Shown one piece after another: positions 50,929 through 59,252 of a stretch of 64,000 nucleotides of DNA. Position 1 is the stretch's first letter; every line of letters begins with the position of its first letter. The notes beneath the pieces are model-generated. The model was given only the letters and a program-made list of their open reading frames with translations. It was not told the origin of the DNA and made no database searches. The position numbers were made by a program, and so were the translations under genes. The DNA comes from Rhodospirillaceae bacterium (lineage in GTDB: Bacteria > Pseudomonadota > Alphaproteobacteria > GCA-2731375): contig JABJKS010000089.1 of the NCBI GenBank assembly GCA_018660265.1, positions 186,001 through 250,000 of the forward strand, given 5' to 3'.

Positions 50929-51870
50929 ATGACACGCCTGATCACCGTCGCCGCCGCACAACTAGGTCCCATCGAGCGGGAGGAGAGCAAAACGTCCGTC
51001 GTCAAACGTATGACAGACATGATGCGCCATGCCCATAGCCGGGGGGCGCGCCTGGTGGTCTTTCCCGAAATGGCCCTGACGACGTTTTTTCCCCGCTGGT
51101 ACATTGAGGATGAGGCGGAGCTGGACGCATTTTACGAGACTGAGATGCCATCGAACGAAACCCAACCACTGTTTGATCTCTCAAAACAGCTCGGCGTTGG
51201 TTTCTACCTTGGCTATTCCGAGATGTTCTTTGATGACACAGGCAAAAAACGCCGCTTTAACACTGCCATCCTGGTCAACCAGCAGGCAGAAATTGTCGGC
51301 AAGTATCGCAAGGTGCATTTGCCCGGCCACGCCACGTACGAGCCGGAACGGGAATGGCAGCATCTGGAAAAAGGCTATTTCGAAGTTGGCGATCTGGGTT
51401 TTCCCGTGTTCCGCACCATGGGTGGCGTCATGGGCATGTGCCTGTGCAACGACCGCCGCTGGCCCGAGACCTGGCGCGTCATGGGGATGCAGGATGTGGA
51501 TATCGTCATGCTGGGCTATAACACGCCCGTCTATAATTCGATTGCGCCTGAAAGCCCGCATCTGCGCATGTTCCACAATCATATCTCCATGCAGGCGGGC
51601 GCCTACCAAAACGGCACCTGGGCCGTGGGCACCGCCAAGGCGGGCATGGAAGGTGGCGTCGATATGATGGCGGGCAGCTGCATCATCGCACCCACGGGCG
51701 AAATCGTAGCCCTGGCCACGACGTCGGAGGATGAGGTGATCGTGGCGGAATGCGATCTGGATAAGGGCCGCTATATTCGCGACACTGTGTTCAATTTCGC
51801 GCAACATCGGCGGATCGAAAACTATGGCGTGATCACCGAACGTACCGAAGCCATCGCGCCGCCTGAATAG
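50929..51870 (+). CDS. N-carbamoyl-D-amino acid hydrolase (D-carbamoylase), nitrilase superfamily
   Basis: 313 residues, close to the 304 of known D-carbamoylases. The catalytic triad is E47 (VVFPEMALTTFFPRW), K128 (GKYRKVHLPGH) and C173 (GMCLCNDRRWPETWRVMG), matching E47-K127-C172 of the Agrobacterium enzyme within one residue. It hydrolyses N-carbamoyl-D-amino acids to the D-amino acid, CO2 and ammonia. The next gene, 11 bases on, is a hydantoin/Asp-Glu racemase. No hydantoinase is in the window. It is divergent from the hydroxyacid dehydrogenase gene. Confidence 0.93.
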   Translation: MTRLITVAAAQLGPIEREESKTSVVKRMTDMMRHAHSRGARLVVFPEMALTTFFPRWYIEDEAELDAFYETEMPSNETQPLFDLSKQLGVGFYLGYSEMFFDDTGKKRRFNTAILVNQQAEIVGKYRKVHLPGHATYEPEREWQHLEKGYFEVGDLGFPVFRTMGGVMGMCLCNDRRWPETWRVMGMQDVDIVMLGYNTPVYNSIAPESPHLRMFHNHISMQAGAYQNGTWAVGTAKAGMEGGVDMMAGSCIIAPTGEIVALATTSEDEVIVAECDLDKGRYIRDTVFNFAQHRRIENYGVITERTEAIAPPE

Positions 51871-51881
51871 GGGAACAGCCC

Positions 51882-52571
51882 ATGTCCGAACGTATCGTCG
51901 TTATCAATCCAAACTCCTCAGTCGATGTCACCGCCGGCATTGATGCTGCCATGGCACCGTTACGTTTTGCCGACGGCCCCAGCATCGATTGCCTCACCCT
52001 GGCAGAGGGGCCGCCCGGTATCGAATGCCAGCGCCACGTCGACGGCGTCATCGGTCCGCTGTGCGATTTGATCGAACGCGAAGGCAACAGCGCCGATGCC
52101 TTCGTGGTCGCGTGTTTTTCCGATCCCGGCCTGCATTCGGCGCGGGAGACGACGCCGCATCCCGTCATGGGCATTTCAGAAAGCGGCATCACCACGGCCC
52201 TGACCCTGGGCGAACGTTTTGGCATTATCGCGATCCTGCCCGCGGGTATTTCCCGCCATAAACGTTATATCCGGCAAATGGGGTTAGAGGGGCGGATGGC
52301 AGGCGACCGGGCCATTGGCATCGGGGTCACGGGACTAAACGCGGATGGGGCCACGGACGCGGTTGAAGAACGCATGCGAGAGGTGGGTCGGCAATTGATC
52401 GAAGAAGATGGGGCCGACGTTCTGATCATGGGCTGTGCCGGCATGGCCCGCTATCGCCATTCCCTGGAAGACACCCTGGGCGTGCCTGTTATCGATCCCA
52501 GCCAGGCGGCTGTCGCAAACGCCATCGCCGCCGTGCGCCTGGGCTATAGCAACAGCACAATGAAGGCCTGA
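51882..52571 (+). CDS. Asp/Glu/hydantoin racemase family protein
   Basis: 229 residues. VVINPNSSVDVTAGIDAAMA at the start, the first active cysteine in AFVVACFSDPGLHSARE, GISESGITTALTLGERFGII, and the second cysteine in DVLIMGCAGMARYRHSLE are conserved in hydantoin and allantoin racemases, a two-cysteine, cofactor-free family. Adjacent to a D-carbamoylase, it would interconvert hydantoin enantiomers, feeding the D pathway. Aspartate racemase or maleate isomerase activity cannot be excluded. Confidence 0.9.
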   Translation: MSERIVVINPNSSVDVTAGIDAAMAPLRFADGPSIDCLTLAEGPPGIECQRHVDGVIGPLCDLIEREGNSADAFVVACFSDPGLHSARETTPHPVMGISESGITTALTLGERFGIIAILPAGISRHKRYIRQMGLEGRMAGDRAIGIGVTGLNADGATDAVEERMREVGRQLIEEDGADVLIMGCAGMARYRHSLEDTLGVPVIDPSQAAVANAIAAVRLGYSNSTMKA

Positions 52572-52641
52572 GCAACCACCTACCAACAGCCATACCAGCA
52601 TCAAGACCAACATCAAACCAACAGTTTCGGAGTACCCAACT

Positions 52642-53268
52642 ATGCAATTGATCGGCCGCAACCTCTCCCCCTTTGTCCGTCGCACCGCCATCGTGCTCAA
52701 CCTTCTCGACCTGAAGTATGAGCAGGTGGGTCTGTCCACCGCCGATGACATGGCGGAAATCGCCAAGCACAACCCGATCGTCCGGGTGCCGGCGATGATC
52801 CTGGATGACGGTGAGGCATTGTTGGATAGCAACGCCATTATCGATCATTTGCTGGAGGTCGCTGACCCCGATAACCGCCTGCTGCCCGCCTCCGGCGCTG
52901 AGCGGCGGGCTGTATTACGCCTGGCCGCCATCGGCCATGGGATCATGGAAAAGGCTGTCTCTTCATCCTACGAACGCAACCGCCGCCCGAAGGAAAAAGT
53001 CTTCGACGGCTGGGTCAACCAGGTTGAGGATCAGGTCAAAGGCGGCCTGGCTGCGTTGAACGCGGCAGCCGCCCAGGCCAAGGGCGGCGAATGGCTGTGC
53101 GGCGACCATCCGACCCTGGCGGATGTCAACGCCGCGGTGGCCCACGATTTTACCCAGATCGTAGCGCCCTACATCATGAAGGATGATCCCTACCCCGCCC
53201 TAACCGCCCTGGCCCAACGCGGCAACGCGATGCCCGCCTTTGGCGATACGGCGTTCAAACCAGGCTAA
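52642..53268 (+). CDS. Glutathione S-transferase family protein
   Basis: 208 residues. MQLIGRNLSPFVRRTAIVLN (Ser9 region is the likely thiol-activating site), PIVRVPAMILDDGEALLDSN with the cis-proline, and a helical C-terminal domain with LCGDHPTLADVNAAVAHDF. Function may be conjugation or isomerisation such as maleylpyruvate-type chemistry. It follows the racemase after 70 bases of CCA/CAT-rich spacer with no feature, and precedes the exporter by 16 bases. Confidence 0.9.
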   Translation: MQLIGRNLSPFVRRTAIVLNLLDLKYEQVGLSTADDMAEIAKHNPIVRVPAMILDDGEALLDSNAIIDHLLEVADPDNRLLPASGAERRAVLRLAAIGHGIMEKAVSSSYERNRRPKEKVFDGWVNQVEDQVKGGLAALNAAAAQAKGGEWLCGDHPTLADVNAAVAHDFTQIVAPYIMKDDPYPALTALAQRGNAMPAFGDTAFKPG

Positions 53269-53284
53269 AAAACTGGAGCCTTAA

Positions 53285-54193
53285 TTGCAGCAGGTATCAG
53301 AGGCGCGGGTGCATGCCCAGGTCGTGCTGGGGCGGGCCCTGGTGGCGACCTCGTTCCCGGTGGGCGCGGCCATCACCCATGGCCTGGCACCCGAGCTGTT
53401 GATCCTGGTGCGGTTCGTCCTGGCGACCCTGCTGTTCGCACCTTATGTGATCTGGCGACATGGCCTTAGCCTGCCGCCCCTGAAAACCCTGGCCGGCTAT
53501 GCCGCAATCGGGCTTTGTCTGGTGACGTTTTTTTGGTGCATGTTCGCCGCCCTGCGCCTGACATCGGCCCTGAACGCTGCCGCCCTGCACACGGCATTGC
53601 CTGCTATTTCAGCCTTCTATGCCGCCATATTGGTGCGGGAACGCCTGGGAAAATTCCGCCTCGCGGCGTTGATCCTGGGCGGGGTGGGGGCGTCGTGGGT
53701 TGTTTTTCGCGGCGACTGGGACCTGGTGATCAACCTCGCCATCAACAAGGGGGATATGATTTTTCTGGCCGGCATGTTTGCCATGGGCCTCTACACGCCC
53801 CTGGTCGGTCGCTTGCATATAAAAGAACCGGCAGCGGTGATGGCGTTCTGGACCATGGCGACGGGGGCGGTCTGGCTGCTGCTGCTTAACAATATCACCA
53901 TATTCGAGGTGGACTGGGCCGCCGTCGAATTCAAAGTCTGGGGCGGCATCGCCTATCTGGGCCTGTTCACCACGATCATCAGCTTTTTCATCCTGCAGCA
54001 CGCGACCCTGCGGATCGGCCCAACCCGGGCGGCGGCCTATGGCTACCTAACCCCGGTCTTCGTCGTGGCCGTCAACTGGGCCCTGGGCAATGGCCTGCCG
54101 ACACCCATGACCTGGCCCGGCATCATCTTGATTATCGCGGCAATGGTCGTCATGCAGCGCGGCGCGGTTAAAACCGCCGCACCTAAGGAATAG
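53285..54193 (+). CDS. DMT superfamily (EamA) transporter
   Basis: 302 residues, ten hydrophobic segments arranged as two five-helix EamA repeats. The start is a TTG at 53285 with GGAG six bases upstream; no ATG is available before the first helix (LVATSFPVGAAITHGLAPEL). EamA proteins export amino acids, nucleotides or other metabolites. In this operon it could export a D-amino acid or hydantoin derivative, but this is inference. Last gene of the D-carbamoylase run. Confidence 0.88.
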   Translation: MQQVSEARVHAQVVLGRALVATSFPVGAAITHGLAPELLILVRFVLATLLFAPYVIWRHGLSLPPLKTLAGYAAIGLCLVTFFWCMFAALRLTSALNAAALHTALPAISAFYAAILVRERLGKFRLAALILGGVGASWVVFRGDWDLVINLAINKGDMIFLAGMFAMGLYTPLVGRLHIKEPAAVMAFWTMATGAVWLLLLNNITIFEVDWAAVEFKVWGGIAYLGLFTTIISFFILQHATLRIGPTRAAAYGYLTPVFVVAVNWALGNGLPTPMTWPGIILIIAAMVVMQRGAVKTAAPKE

Positions 54194-54322
54194 GCGCGAA
54201 ACCATGTTGAGCCTAAAAAGCGCTTGATAACATGTGCAGCGTCCCCTAACCGGCGGCGGCCTTGTCGGCGCTGTGGCGCAGCCGTTATGATGGAAAACCT
54301 CTTGATATAGCAATCCAACTTA

Positions 54323-54709
54323 GTGTACCATGCATGGTACTTTCTCGATGGAGCTTACGCGGTCAGCATCAAGAAACTTCCAGCAGCCTTTTACGCGAGC
54401 AGGCATGGGAATGAGCCGGTTCGTGAATGGCTAAAGGGCCTTGATAATGATGTGCGCAAGATTATTGGCCAGGACATCAGCGATGCGGAGTACGGGTGGC
54501 CTGTAGGCATGCCGCTGTGCCGCAGCTTGGGGCATGGGCTTTTTGAAGTACGAAGCAATATCAGCGGTGGGCGGATTGCACGGCTGATCTTCGCACCAAC
54601 GAGATCCCACATGATCTTGCTGCATGGCTTTATCAAAAAGACCCAAAAAACACCTAAACGGGATTTGGATTTGGCGTTGAAACGAAAGAAGGAGATCGAA
54701 AATGGCTAA
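54323..54709 (+). CDS. RelE/HigB-type toxin (phage Gp49-like)
   Basis: 128 residues, start GTG at 54323; no ATG is available in frame. The fold is seen from KKLPAAFYASRHGNEPVREW, DVRKIIGQDISDAEYGWPVG, GLFEVRSNISGGRIARLIFA, then LLHGFIKKTQKTPKRDLDLA, matching the Gp49/HigB-like mRNA interferases with a Lys/Arg-rich active face. The GTG lies beside a 16-bp palindrome (54325-54340), so the first residues may not be translated or the operator and start overlap. The antitoxin gene overlaps its end by eight bases. Confidence 0.85.
   Translation: MYHAWYFLDGAYAVSIKKLPAAFYASRHGNEPVREWLKGLDNDVRKIIGQDISDAEYGWPVGMPLCRSLGHGLFEVRSNISGGRIARLIFAPTRSHMILLHGFIKKTQKTPKRDLDLALKRKKEIENG
54325..54340. promoter_or_regulatory. 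16-bp perfect palindrome, candidate operator of the HigBA-like pair
   Basis: GTACCATGCATGGTAC is a perfect inverted repeat two bases after the putative GTG start of the toxin. Antitoxins with HTH domains commonly bind such palindromes at their own promoters. A possible -35 TTGATA (54302-54307) is upstream but the -10 is weak. Confidence 0.5.
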
Positions 54710-54992
54710 AAAACCAAACCCTCATATTGGCTCCTCCTTTGACGATTTTCTCAAAGACGAAGGCGTGTACGAGGAAACCACCGCCCAATCCATCAAACGG
54801 GTCCTTGCCTGGCAAATCCAGGAGGCCATGACCTCAAAAGGCATGACGAAAACAGAAATGGCGGCATTAATGGAGACAAGCCGTAGCCAACTGGACCGCA
54901 TCCTTGATCCCGATAACGTCAAGCTTCAACTCGACACCCTCTATAAAGCCGCAACTGTTCTGGGCCGGGAAGTGCGCGTGGAGCTGATTTAA
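54702..54992 (+). CDS. HigA-type antitoxin, XRE-family HTH
   Basis: 96 residues. After a flexible N-terminal third, VLAWQIQEAMTSKGMTKTEM, AALMETSRSQLDRILDPDNV form the helix-turn-helix (about 38-75), ending with LDTLYKAATVLGREVRVELI. Typical of the antitoxin paired with Gp49-type toxins. It overlaps the toxin gene by eight bases. It probably binds the 54325 palindrome. Confidence 0.9.
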   Translation: MAKKPNPHIGSSFDDFLKDEGVYEETTAQSIKRVLAWQIQEAMTSKGMTKTEMAALMETSRSQLDRILDPDNVKLQLDTLYKAATVLGREVRVELI

Positions 54993-55021
54993 CTGAGCAA
55001 GCATGATCGCGGAAGCAACCG

Positions 55022-55468
55022 ATGAATGACAATAAAGCCGTTGAAATCTGGCTCCGAATGTACGAAGGGCAACATGTACACGCGCGCCATCATGAGGTTC
55101 TGCGCACCCAATCCACAAACTTGATCGTCTTGATTTCTGCCGCATTGTTAGCTTTATCAGGGAGCCAAACGGGACACCTAGACGGCTCCATAATTGGAGC
55201 TTTCATTATTGTTGTAAATCTCTACGGACTGCTAATGAGTTTAAAACACTATGAACGTAGCAGATTGCATGCAAGCGTCGGTGCAGAATACAGAAATGTC
55301 ATTTCTGATAATACCGCTATCGGAGGGCAGCATCTGGACAATATTCGAACGATGGCTCATCAATCACATAAACCAATGCTCGGAATCCAAAAACTTCGGG
55401 CATTTGTGCTTTGGGTTGGCCTGCATATTCTGCTTCTTCTGATAGGCCTATTTCTGGCCTTTGCGTAG
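55022..55468 (+). CDS. Three-helix membrane protein of unknown function
   Basis: 148 residues. A His-rich, charged N-terminus (MYEGQHVHARHHEVLRTQST) is followed by two hydrophobic helices (about 33-48 and 56-71), a soluble middle region (LKHYERSRLHASVGAEYRNV), and a final hydrophobic helix (128-148). No family is recognised; the layout loosely recalls small membrane effectors of bacterial defence (SLATT-like), but this is only an impression. It starts 29 bases after the HigA-like antitoxin and could share its transcript. AT content looks higher than the metabolic genes around it. Confidence 0.6.
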   Translation: MNDNKAVEIWLRMYEGQHVHARHHEVLRTQSTNLIVLISAALLALSGSQTGHLDGSIIGAFIIVVNLYGLLMSLKHYERSRLHASVGAEYRNVISDNTAIGGQHLDNIRTMAHQSHKPMLGIQKLRAFVLWVGLHILLLLIGLFLAFA

Positions 55469-55553
55469 AAAACTTTAACTAATTTAGGTCGACACTCAAG
55501 AACATCATGCAGCCAGGAACAGGTCGGCATTCGAACTCGGGCATGCCACTCCT

Positions 55554-56690
55554 CTAAGCCGCCAGAGGTATCCTTTGATAGCCGTTTTCGCACGGCGGGC
55601 CGTCACTGGCGTACATGACCTGGTCGTTCAGGCTTAGGATCACCGAGGCGACGGTTAGTTTCTTGTTGCCCATCGGTTCATCATCGCCTTCGTGGCGGCA
55701 GATGGCGTAGGGGTGGGCGAAGTGGTCGGTGAGCAGGCGCTGGACCAGGGCCAGATCAACCGGGCCGTTGCGTTGTTCCAACAGACGGCGCAGGCGCTGC
55801 GACCGGTACAGGGTTGAGGGGCCGCCGACCTCCAACATGGATTTTATGCCATTCCAGACTTCGAAGTGATTGGCATGGGTCAACAGCCCGTCCGTGGGAT
55901 AGAGATAGTTGGCAGCCTGGGGTGCTGTTTCCACATCGATCACTTCGCCGTCCGCATGGCCCAGCAGAAAGTTGCCGGAGGTGTTGCGGTCGGTCGACAA
56001 TATGGCTTTCAGTGCCTCGTTCATATTACGGGCGTTCATGATGTCACGGACGCGCATATGAAAAGGGCGTTGGGTCAGGTCCTTGCCGTCCTGGTCGGAG
56101 ATCAGACCGTTGACGCACAGACCCAGACCGGTTTCGTTGAGGCCGATCATGCCGCCGACGATGCCCGCCTGGGTCAGGCAAATGAAATTGGGCCGGTCGG
56201 GCCTGGTCACGCGCATCACGAAGCACTGACCGCGCAGATCGGCCAGCCAATCCCAGTTCTGTCCGATCATGGTGCCGCCGTCGTGGGTCACTTCCGGCAG
56301 AGCCGCGAAGGCGGTGCAGCCATCCGTCCGGTCCTCAAGCTCCGTTGGCGTCACAGGTGCCACAGGCGTCATGGCCGCCATGCTTTCGCTCAACGTCGAC
56401 AGATAGGTCAGTTCGTATCGCGCATTGAGGACGGCAATCTGCTCCAACGGCAGGCCGGAACCTTCCGCCACACCGGCCATCTCGATGGCATATTCCTCGT
56501 CAAAAGCCATGATCCGCCGGGCCCAGTCGTGGCCGCCCTGGACGACGCTATCCCGTGGGCTGCCGGCCATTTCAAAGCGGTTAAGATAGATCTCGACATT
56601 TTCACGGATCTGATCCGGGAAGGTCCGGCCATGGACCAGACCCCGTTCGTGCGGGTCCGCGCCAAGGTTCAAAATTTGCAGTTCGGACAT
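55554..56690 (-). CDS. C45 family autoproteolytic acyltransferase/hydrolase
   Basis: 378 residues from the ATG at 56690; the open frame continues to 56789 inside the upstream gene. The Gly-Cys cleavage site of the isopenicillin-N acyltransferase family is G124-C125 in RTDGCTAFAALPE; C125 becomes the N-terminal nucleophile. Other conserved parts are VHGRTFPDQIREN, MIGQNWDWL, and ICLTQAGIVGGMIGLNETGL. The family hydrolyses or transfers acyl groups on amides (penicillin, choloylglycine-like, peptides). It is the last gene of an operon headed by a P450 and a carboxymuconolactone-decarboxylase-like protein. Confidence 0.9.
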   Translation of the reverse strand: MSELQILNLGADPHERGLVHGRTFPDQIRENVEIYLNRFEMAGSPRDSVVQGGHDWARRIMAFDEEYAIEMAGVAEGSGLPLEQIAVLNARYELTYLSTLSESMAAMTPVAPVTPTELEDRTDGCTAFAALPEVTHDGGTMIGQNWDWLADLRGQCFVMRVTRPDRPNFICLTQAGIVGGMIGLNETGLGLCVNGLISDQDGKDLTQRPFHMRVRDIMNARNMNEALKAILSTDRNTSGNFLLGHADGEVIDVETAPQAANYLYPTDGLLTHANHFEVWNGIKSMLEVGGPSTLYRSQRLRRLLEQRNGPVDLALVQRLLTDHFAHPYAICRHEGDDEPMGNKKLTVASVILSLNDQVMYASDGPPCENGYQRIPLAA

Positions 56691-56706
56691 ACCAACCAAC
56701 CTTATC

Positions 56707-57072
56707 TTAGGCTTCTTCCTCTGGCCAAACCTCGGCCAAGACCCGAAAGGCGGATGCGGCGACGGGCCAGCCGGCATAGTGGGCAGCATGGGTGATCATG
56801 CCTTCAATCCGGTCCCTCGGCAGGCCGAGGTTTCTGGCGGCGCGAAAATGAATGTGTTGTTCGGCCTCCCGGTTCAGGGCGACCAGAATGGTACAGGTCA
56901 CGAGGGAACGTTCCTCCAGGCTCAATTCCTCACCCTGCCAAACGTCGCCGAACAGATGCTCAACCGTGTATTTGCCGAATTTCTTGGGCAACCGGGTGCC
57001 ACGGGGACTGCCCGACAATAGTTTTTTGGTCAGGGCAATGCCTTTTTCGCGTTTATCGTTGCTATCGCTCAT
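56707..57072 (-). CDS. Carboxymuconolactone decarboxylase family protein
   Basis: 121 residues, all-helical AhpD-like/CMD fold: VEHLFGDVWQGEELSLEERS, LVTCTILVALNREAEQHIHF, then RNLGLPRDRIEGMITHAAHY. It lacks a CxxC pair, so it resembles the decarboxylase/lactonase branch rather than alkylhydroperoxidases. The start overlaps the P450 stop by four bases (ATGA). Its likely role is on the product of the P450, but the reaction is unknown. Confidence 0.88.
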   Translation of the reverse strand: MSDSNDKREKGIALTKKLLSGSPRGTRLPKKFGKYTVEHLFGDVWQGEELSLEERSLVTCTILVALNREAEQHIHFRAARNLGLPRDRIEGMITHAAHYAGWPVAASAFRVLAEVWPEEEA

Positions 57073-58307
57073 GTCTTTGCTTCCTTCATGGTCACGCTCA
57101 GGTTCAGATGTCGCAGGCCCAGCAGGCGGTTGTTGGGAACGTAGACCGCCGGGCCAGCCAGTTCAAAGTGTTCGATGCGGCGCAACAGTTCTTCAAGTGC
57201 AACCTTGATCTCCAACCTCGCCAAAGCCGCGCCAAGGCAGACATGGGCACCAAAGCCAAAGCCTATATGACGGTTGGGCCGGCGGGAAACATCAAACTCA
57301 AATGGCCTATCAAAGATGGCGCTGTCCCGGTTGGCGGACATCTCCCAGATTGTGACCTTGTCGCCACGTTTCAGGGTTTTGCCGCCCAATTCGGTATCTT
57401 CCGTCACCGTGCGCCGCTTATAGATCGATGGCGTCATCCAGCGGACGAATTCCTCCACCGCCGTTTTGACCAGGGCTGGATCATCGCGCATCTGCTGCAA
57501 TTGATCAGGATGTTCGATCAAGGCACGCAAGCCGCCACCAATGGCCCCCCGCGTGGTCTCGGCCCCGGCCGGGAAAAGCAGGACAAAAAAGTTCACCAGT
57601 TCCTCATCCGTCAGGGCGCGGCCGTCTTCCTCATCCAGGCGGGCCTGAACAATTTTTGTCAGGATATCGTCGCCCGGATTGCGCCGTTTTTCGGCAATGA
57701 TCCCCTTCGCATAGTCCCTGATCTTTACATAAAATTCCTTGGCCATAACGTTCTGACTGTCGCCCGCGATGCCCTTGTCGATCCAATCGATCAGCTGCCC
57801 CCGGTCCCCTTGCGGCACGCCAAGGACAATGCAAATGGCCTGCGCGGGCAGCTCCCGGGAAAAGGCCGGCACGAAATCGAACACTTCACCGGTGGGGAAA
57901 GCATCGATCAACAGGTTGGTCCGGCGGCGCAACTCACCCTCCAACGCCCCGATGGTCTGATTGGTAAAGCCTTTGTTGACCAGGCCGCGCAGTACACGAT
58001 GATGGGGATCGTCGGTGTAATTGAGGATTTTACCCGCCGCCCGTTCGTCCTTCATGGTGGTGCCACCGCCCGTGCGGTCGCCCCCCGTGTTGGAGGAAAA
58101 CAGCTCTGCATTGCGCAGGACATACATGATGTCTTCATAGCGGCTGACCACCCACATCCCCTCGCCATCCGGCGAGCTGGGCGTAGGCGCATGCCAATGC
58201 ACGGGGTCGTTTTCCCGCAACCATGTGAAGTGTTCCTGGGGGAAGCCGTCCTTGAAGCTGGCGTCGTCGGATAAATCAACTGGTATAAACCGAGGCATGG
58301 CCGTCAT
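57069..58307 (-). CDS. Cytochrome P450
   Basis: 412 residues from the ATG at 58307 (AAGGGA eight bases upstream; a TTG six bases earlier is less likely). All core P450 features are present: I-helix oxygen-binding AGAETT (247-252), the ExxR pair E286/R289, and the haem loop FGFGAHVCLGAALAR with C357 as the iron ligand. Length and motifs suit soluble bacterial class I P450s, which need ferredoxin and a reductase, neither found here. The substrate-binding pocket cannot be inferred. Related bacterial P450s of similar sequence oxidise terpenoids or steroids (CYP125/142/107 types), a possibility only. Confidence 0.95.
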   Translation of the reverse strand: MTAMPRFIPVDLSDDASFKDGFPQEHFTWLRENDPVHWHAPTPSSPDGEGMWVVSRYEDIMYVLRNAELFSSNTGGDRTGGGTTMKDERAAGKILNYTDDPHHRVLRGLVNKGFTNQTIGALEGELRRRTNLLIDAFPTGEVFDFVPAFSRELPAQAICIVLGVPQGDRGQLIDWIDKGIAGDSQNVMAKEFYVKIRDYAKGIIAEKRRNPGDDILTKIVQARLDEEDGRALTDEELVNFFVLLFPAGAETTRGAIGGGLRALIEHPDQLQQMRDDPALVKTAVEEFVRWMTPSIYKRRTVTEDTELGGKTLKRGDKVTIWEMSANRDSAIFDRPFEFDVSRRPNRHIGFGFGAHVCLGAALARLEIKVALEELLRRIEHFELAGPAVYVPNNRLLGLRHLNLSVTMKEAKT

Positions 58308-58447
58308 GTTCAAATCCCTTCACCTAGAGTGCTTCCGAGTAGGGCGCTTCCGAGATATTCTGATCCATTTGATGCCGCCCACCAAGGCTCCGTGGCGGCC
58401 GGGATCTGAGGCGGTTCTTGGAAGATGTGCCGCATCGTCCATGGATA

Positions 58448-59221
58448 TTAGCTGCGCCAGCCGCTGGACAGGCCTGCCATCAGGCCACCATCAACGATGA
58501 TGTGCTGTCCGTTGAGCCAGGAGATATGCCCCTCCGCCAGCTGCACCATGGCTTCGGCAATATCGTCCGGCTGGGCAGCACGCCCGATGACATCGATCAT
58601 GGACTGCATGGTCTCTGCACCCACATCGTTGGTGAAATCAGGCAGAATGGGTGTGTCGACCGGCCCCGGACCCACGTCGTTGACCCGAATGCCCCGTGAA
58701 AGGCCCTTGCCCGCCAGCAGCATTGTATAAAGAACCACGGCCTCTTTCGAGAAGGTGTAGGAATCCGTTTCCACGGCCGCCTCATTTGCGGTCCACCACG
58801 CAACACCGTCATCGAAGCCCTTGGTGTCCATCAGCTCTTTCAGGAAGCCGCGCCGCTTGCGCCAGTTATTGCCCGCGATGGAGGCGACGTTGACAACTGT
58901 GCCGCCGTCGGCGATCCGGTCCCAGACTTTCTCGGTCAAATAGCGCAGGCCGAAAAAATTTACCCGCATGGTCAGCTCGTTACCGACGGCCATGGGCACG
59001 CCCGCGATGTTCAACAGGGAGGAAAATTTGCCGTCCAACTTTGCCACAGCCGCATCAATGCTGGCGGGATCGCTCAAATCGACATTGTGGCTGGTAATAT
59101 CGGAATTGCCGGATGGCTTGATGTCCAAAGAGACCACGTTGTGGCCCCGCGCCACCAACATTTTAGCTGTCGCCTCACCAACGCCCGAAGCGCCGCCCGT
59201 CATAAGTATTGGATGTTCCAT
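58448..59221 (-). CDS. SDR family oxidoreductase, 3-alpha-hydroxysteroid dehydrogenase-like
   Basis: 257 residues: LMTGGASGVGEATAKMLVAR, LLNIAGVP, catalytic serine in VNVASIAG, a long substrate loop (FLKELMDTKGFDDGVAWW), and the YxxxK pair in DSYTFSKEAVVLYTM. The loop and overall pattern resemble 3-alpha-hydroxysteroid or related short-chain dehydrogenases. It lies 140 bases upstream of the P450 gene on the same strand, so it may start the operon, and it is followed upstream by the TetR gene. Confidence 0.9.
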   Translation of the reverse strand: MEHPILMTGGASGVGEATAKMLVARGHNVVSLDIKPSGNSDITSHNVDLSDPASIDAAVAKLDGKFSSLLNIAGVPMAVGNELTMRVNFFGLRYLTEKVWDRIADGGTVVNVASIAGNNWRKRRGFLKELMDTKGFDDGVAWWTANEAAVETDSYTFSKEAVVLYTMLLAGKGLSRGIRVNDVGPGPVDTPILPDFTNDVGAETMQSMIDVIGRAAQPDDIAEAMVQLAEGHISWLNGQHIIVDGGLMAGLSSGWRS

Positions 59222-59252
59222 GTTCCGTATGCCTTCCTAAATTTAAGTCGCT

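Noticed and set aside
52572-52641. CCA/CAT-rich spacer before the GST gene
   Set aside because: It is low in complexity with irregular ACCAACA units; no stem, promoter or exact repeat could be supported.
55500-55553. A stretch resembling a tRNA T-arm (GGCATTCGAACTCGGGC)
   Set aside because: The flanking bases do not pair and no acceptor or anticodon arm can be drawn.
55866-56795. 309-codon frame on the plus strand
   Set aside because: Antisense to the C45 acyltransferase; no motif and a His/Gln-rich composition.
57108-58274. 388-codon frame on the plus strand
   Set aside because: Antisense to the cytochrome P450, which has all catalytic motifs.
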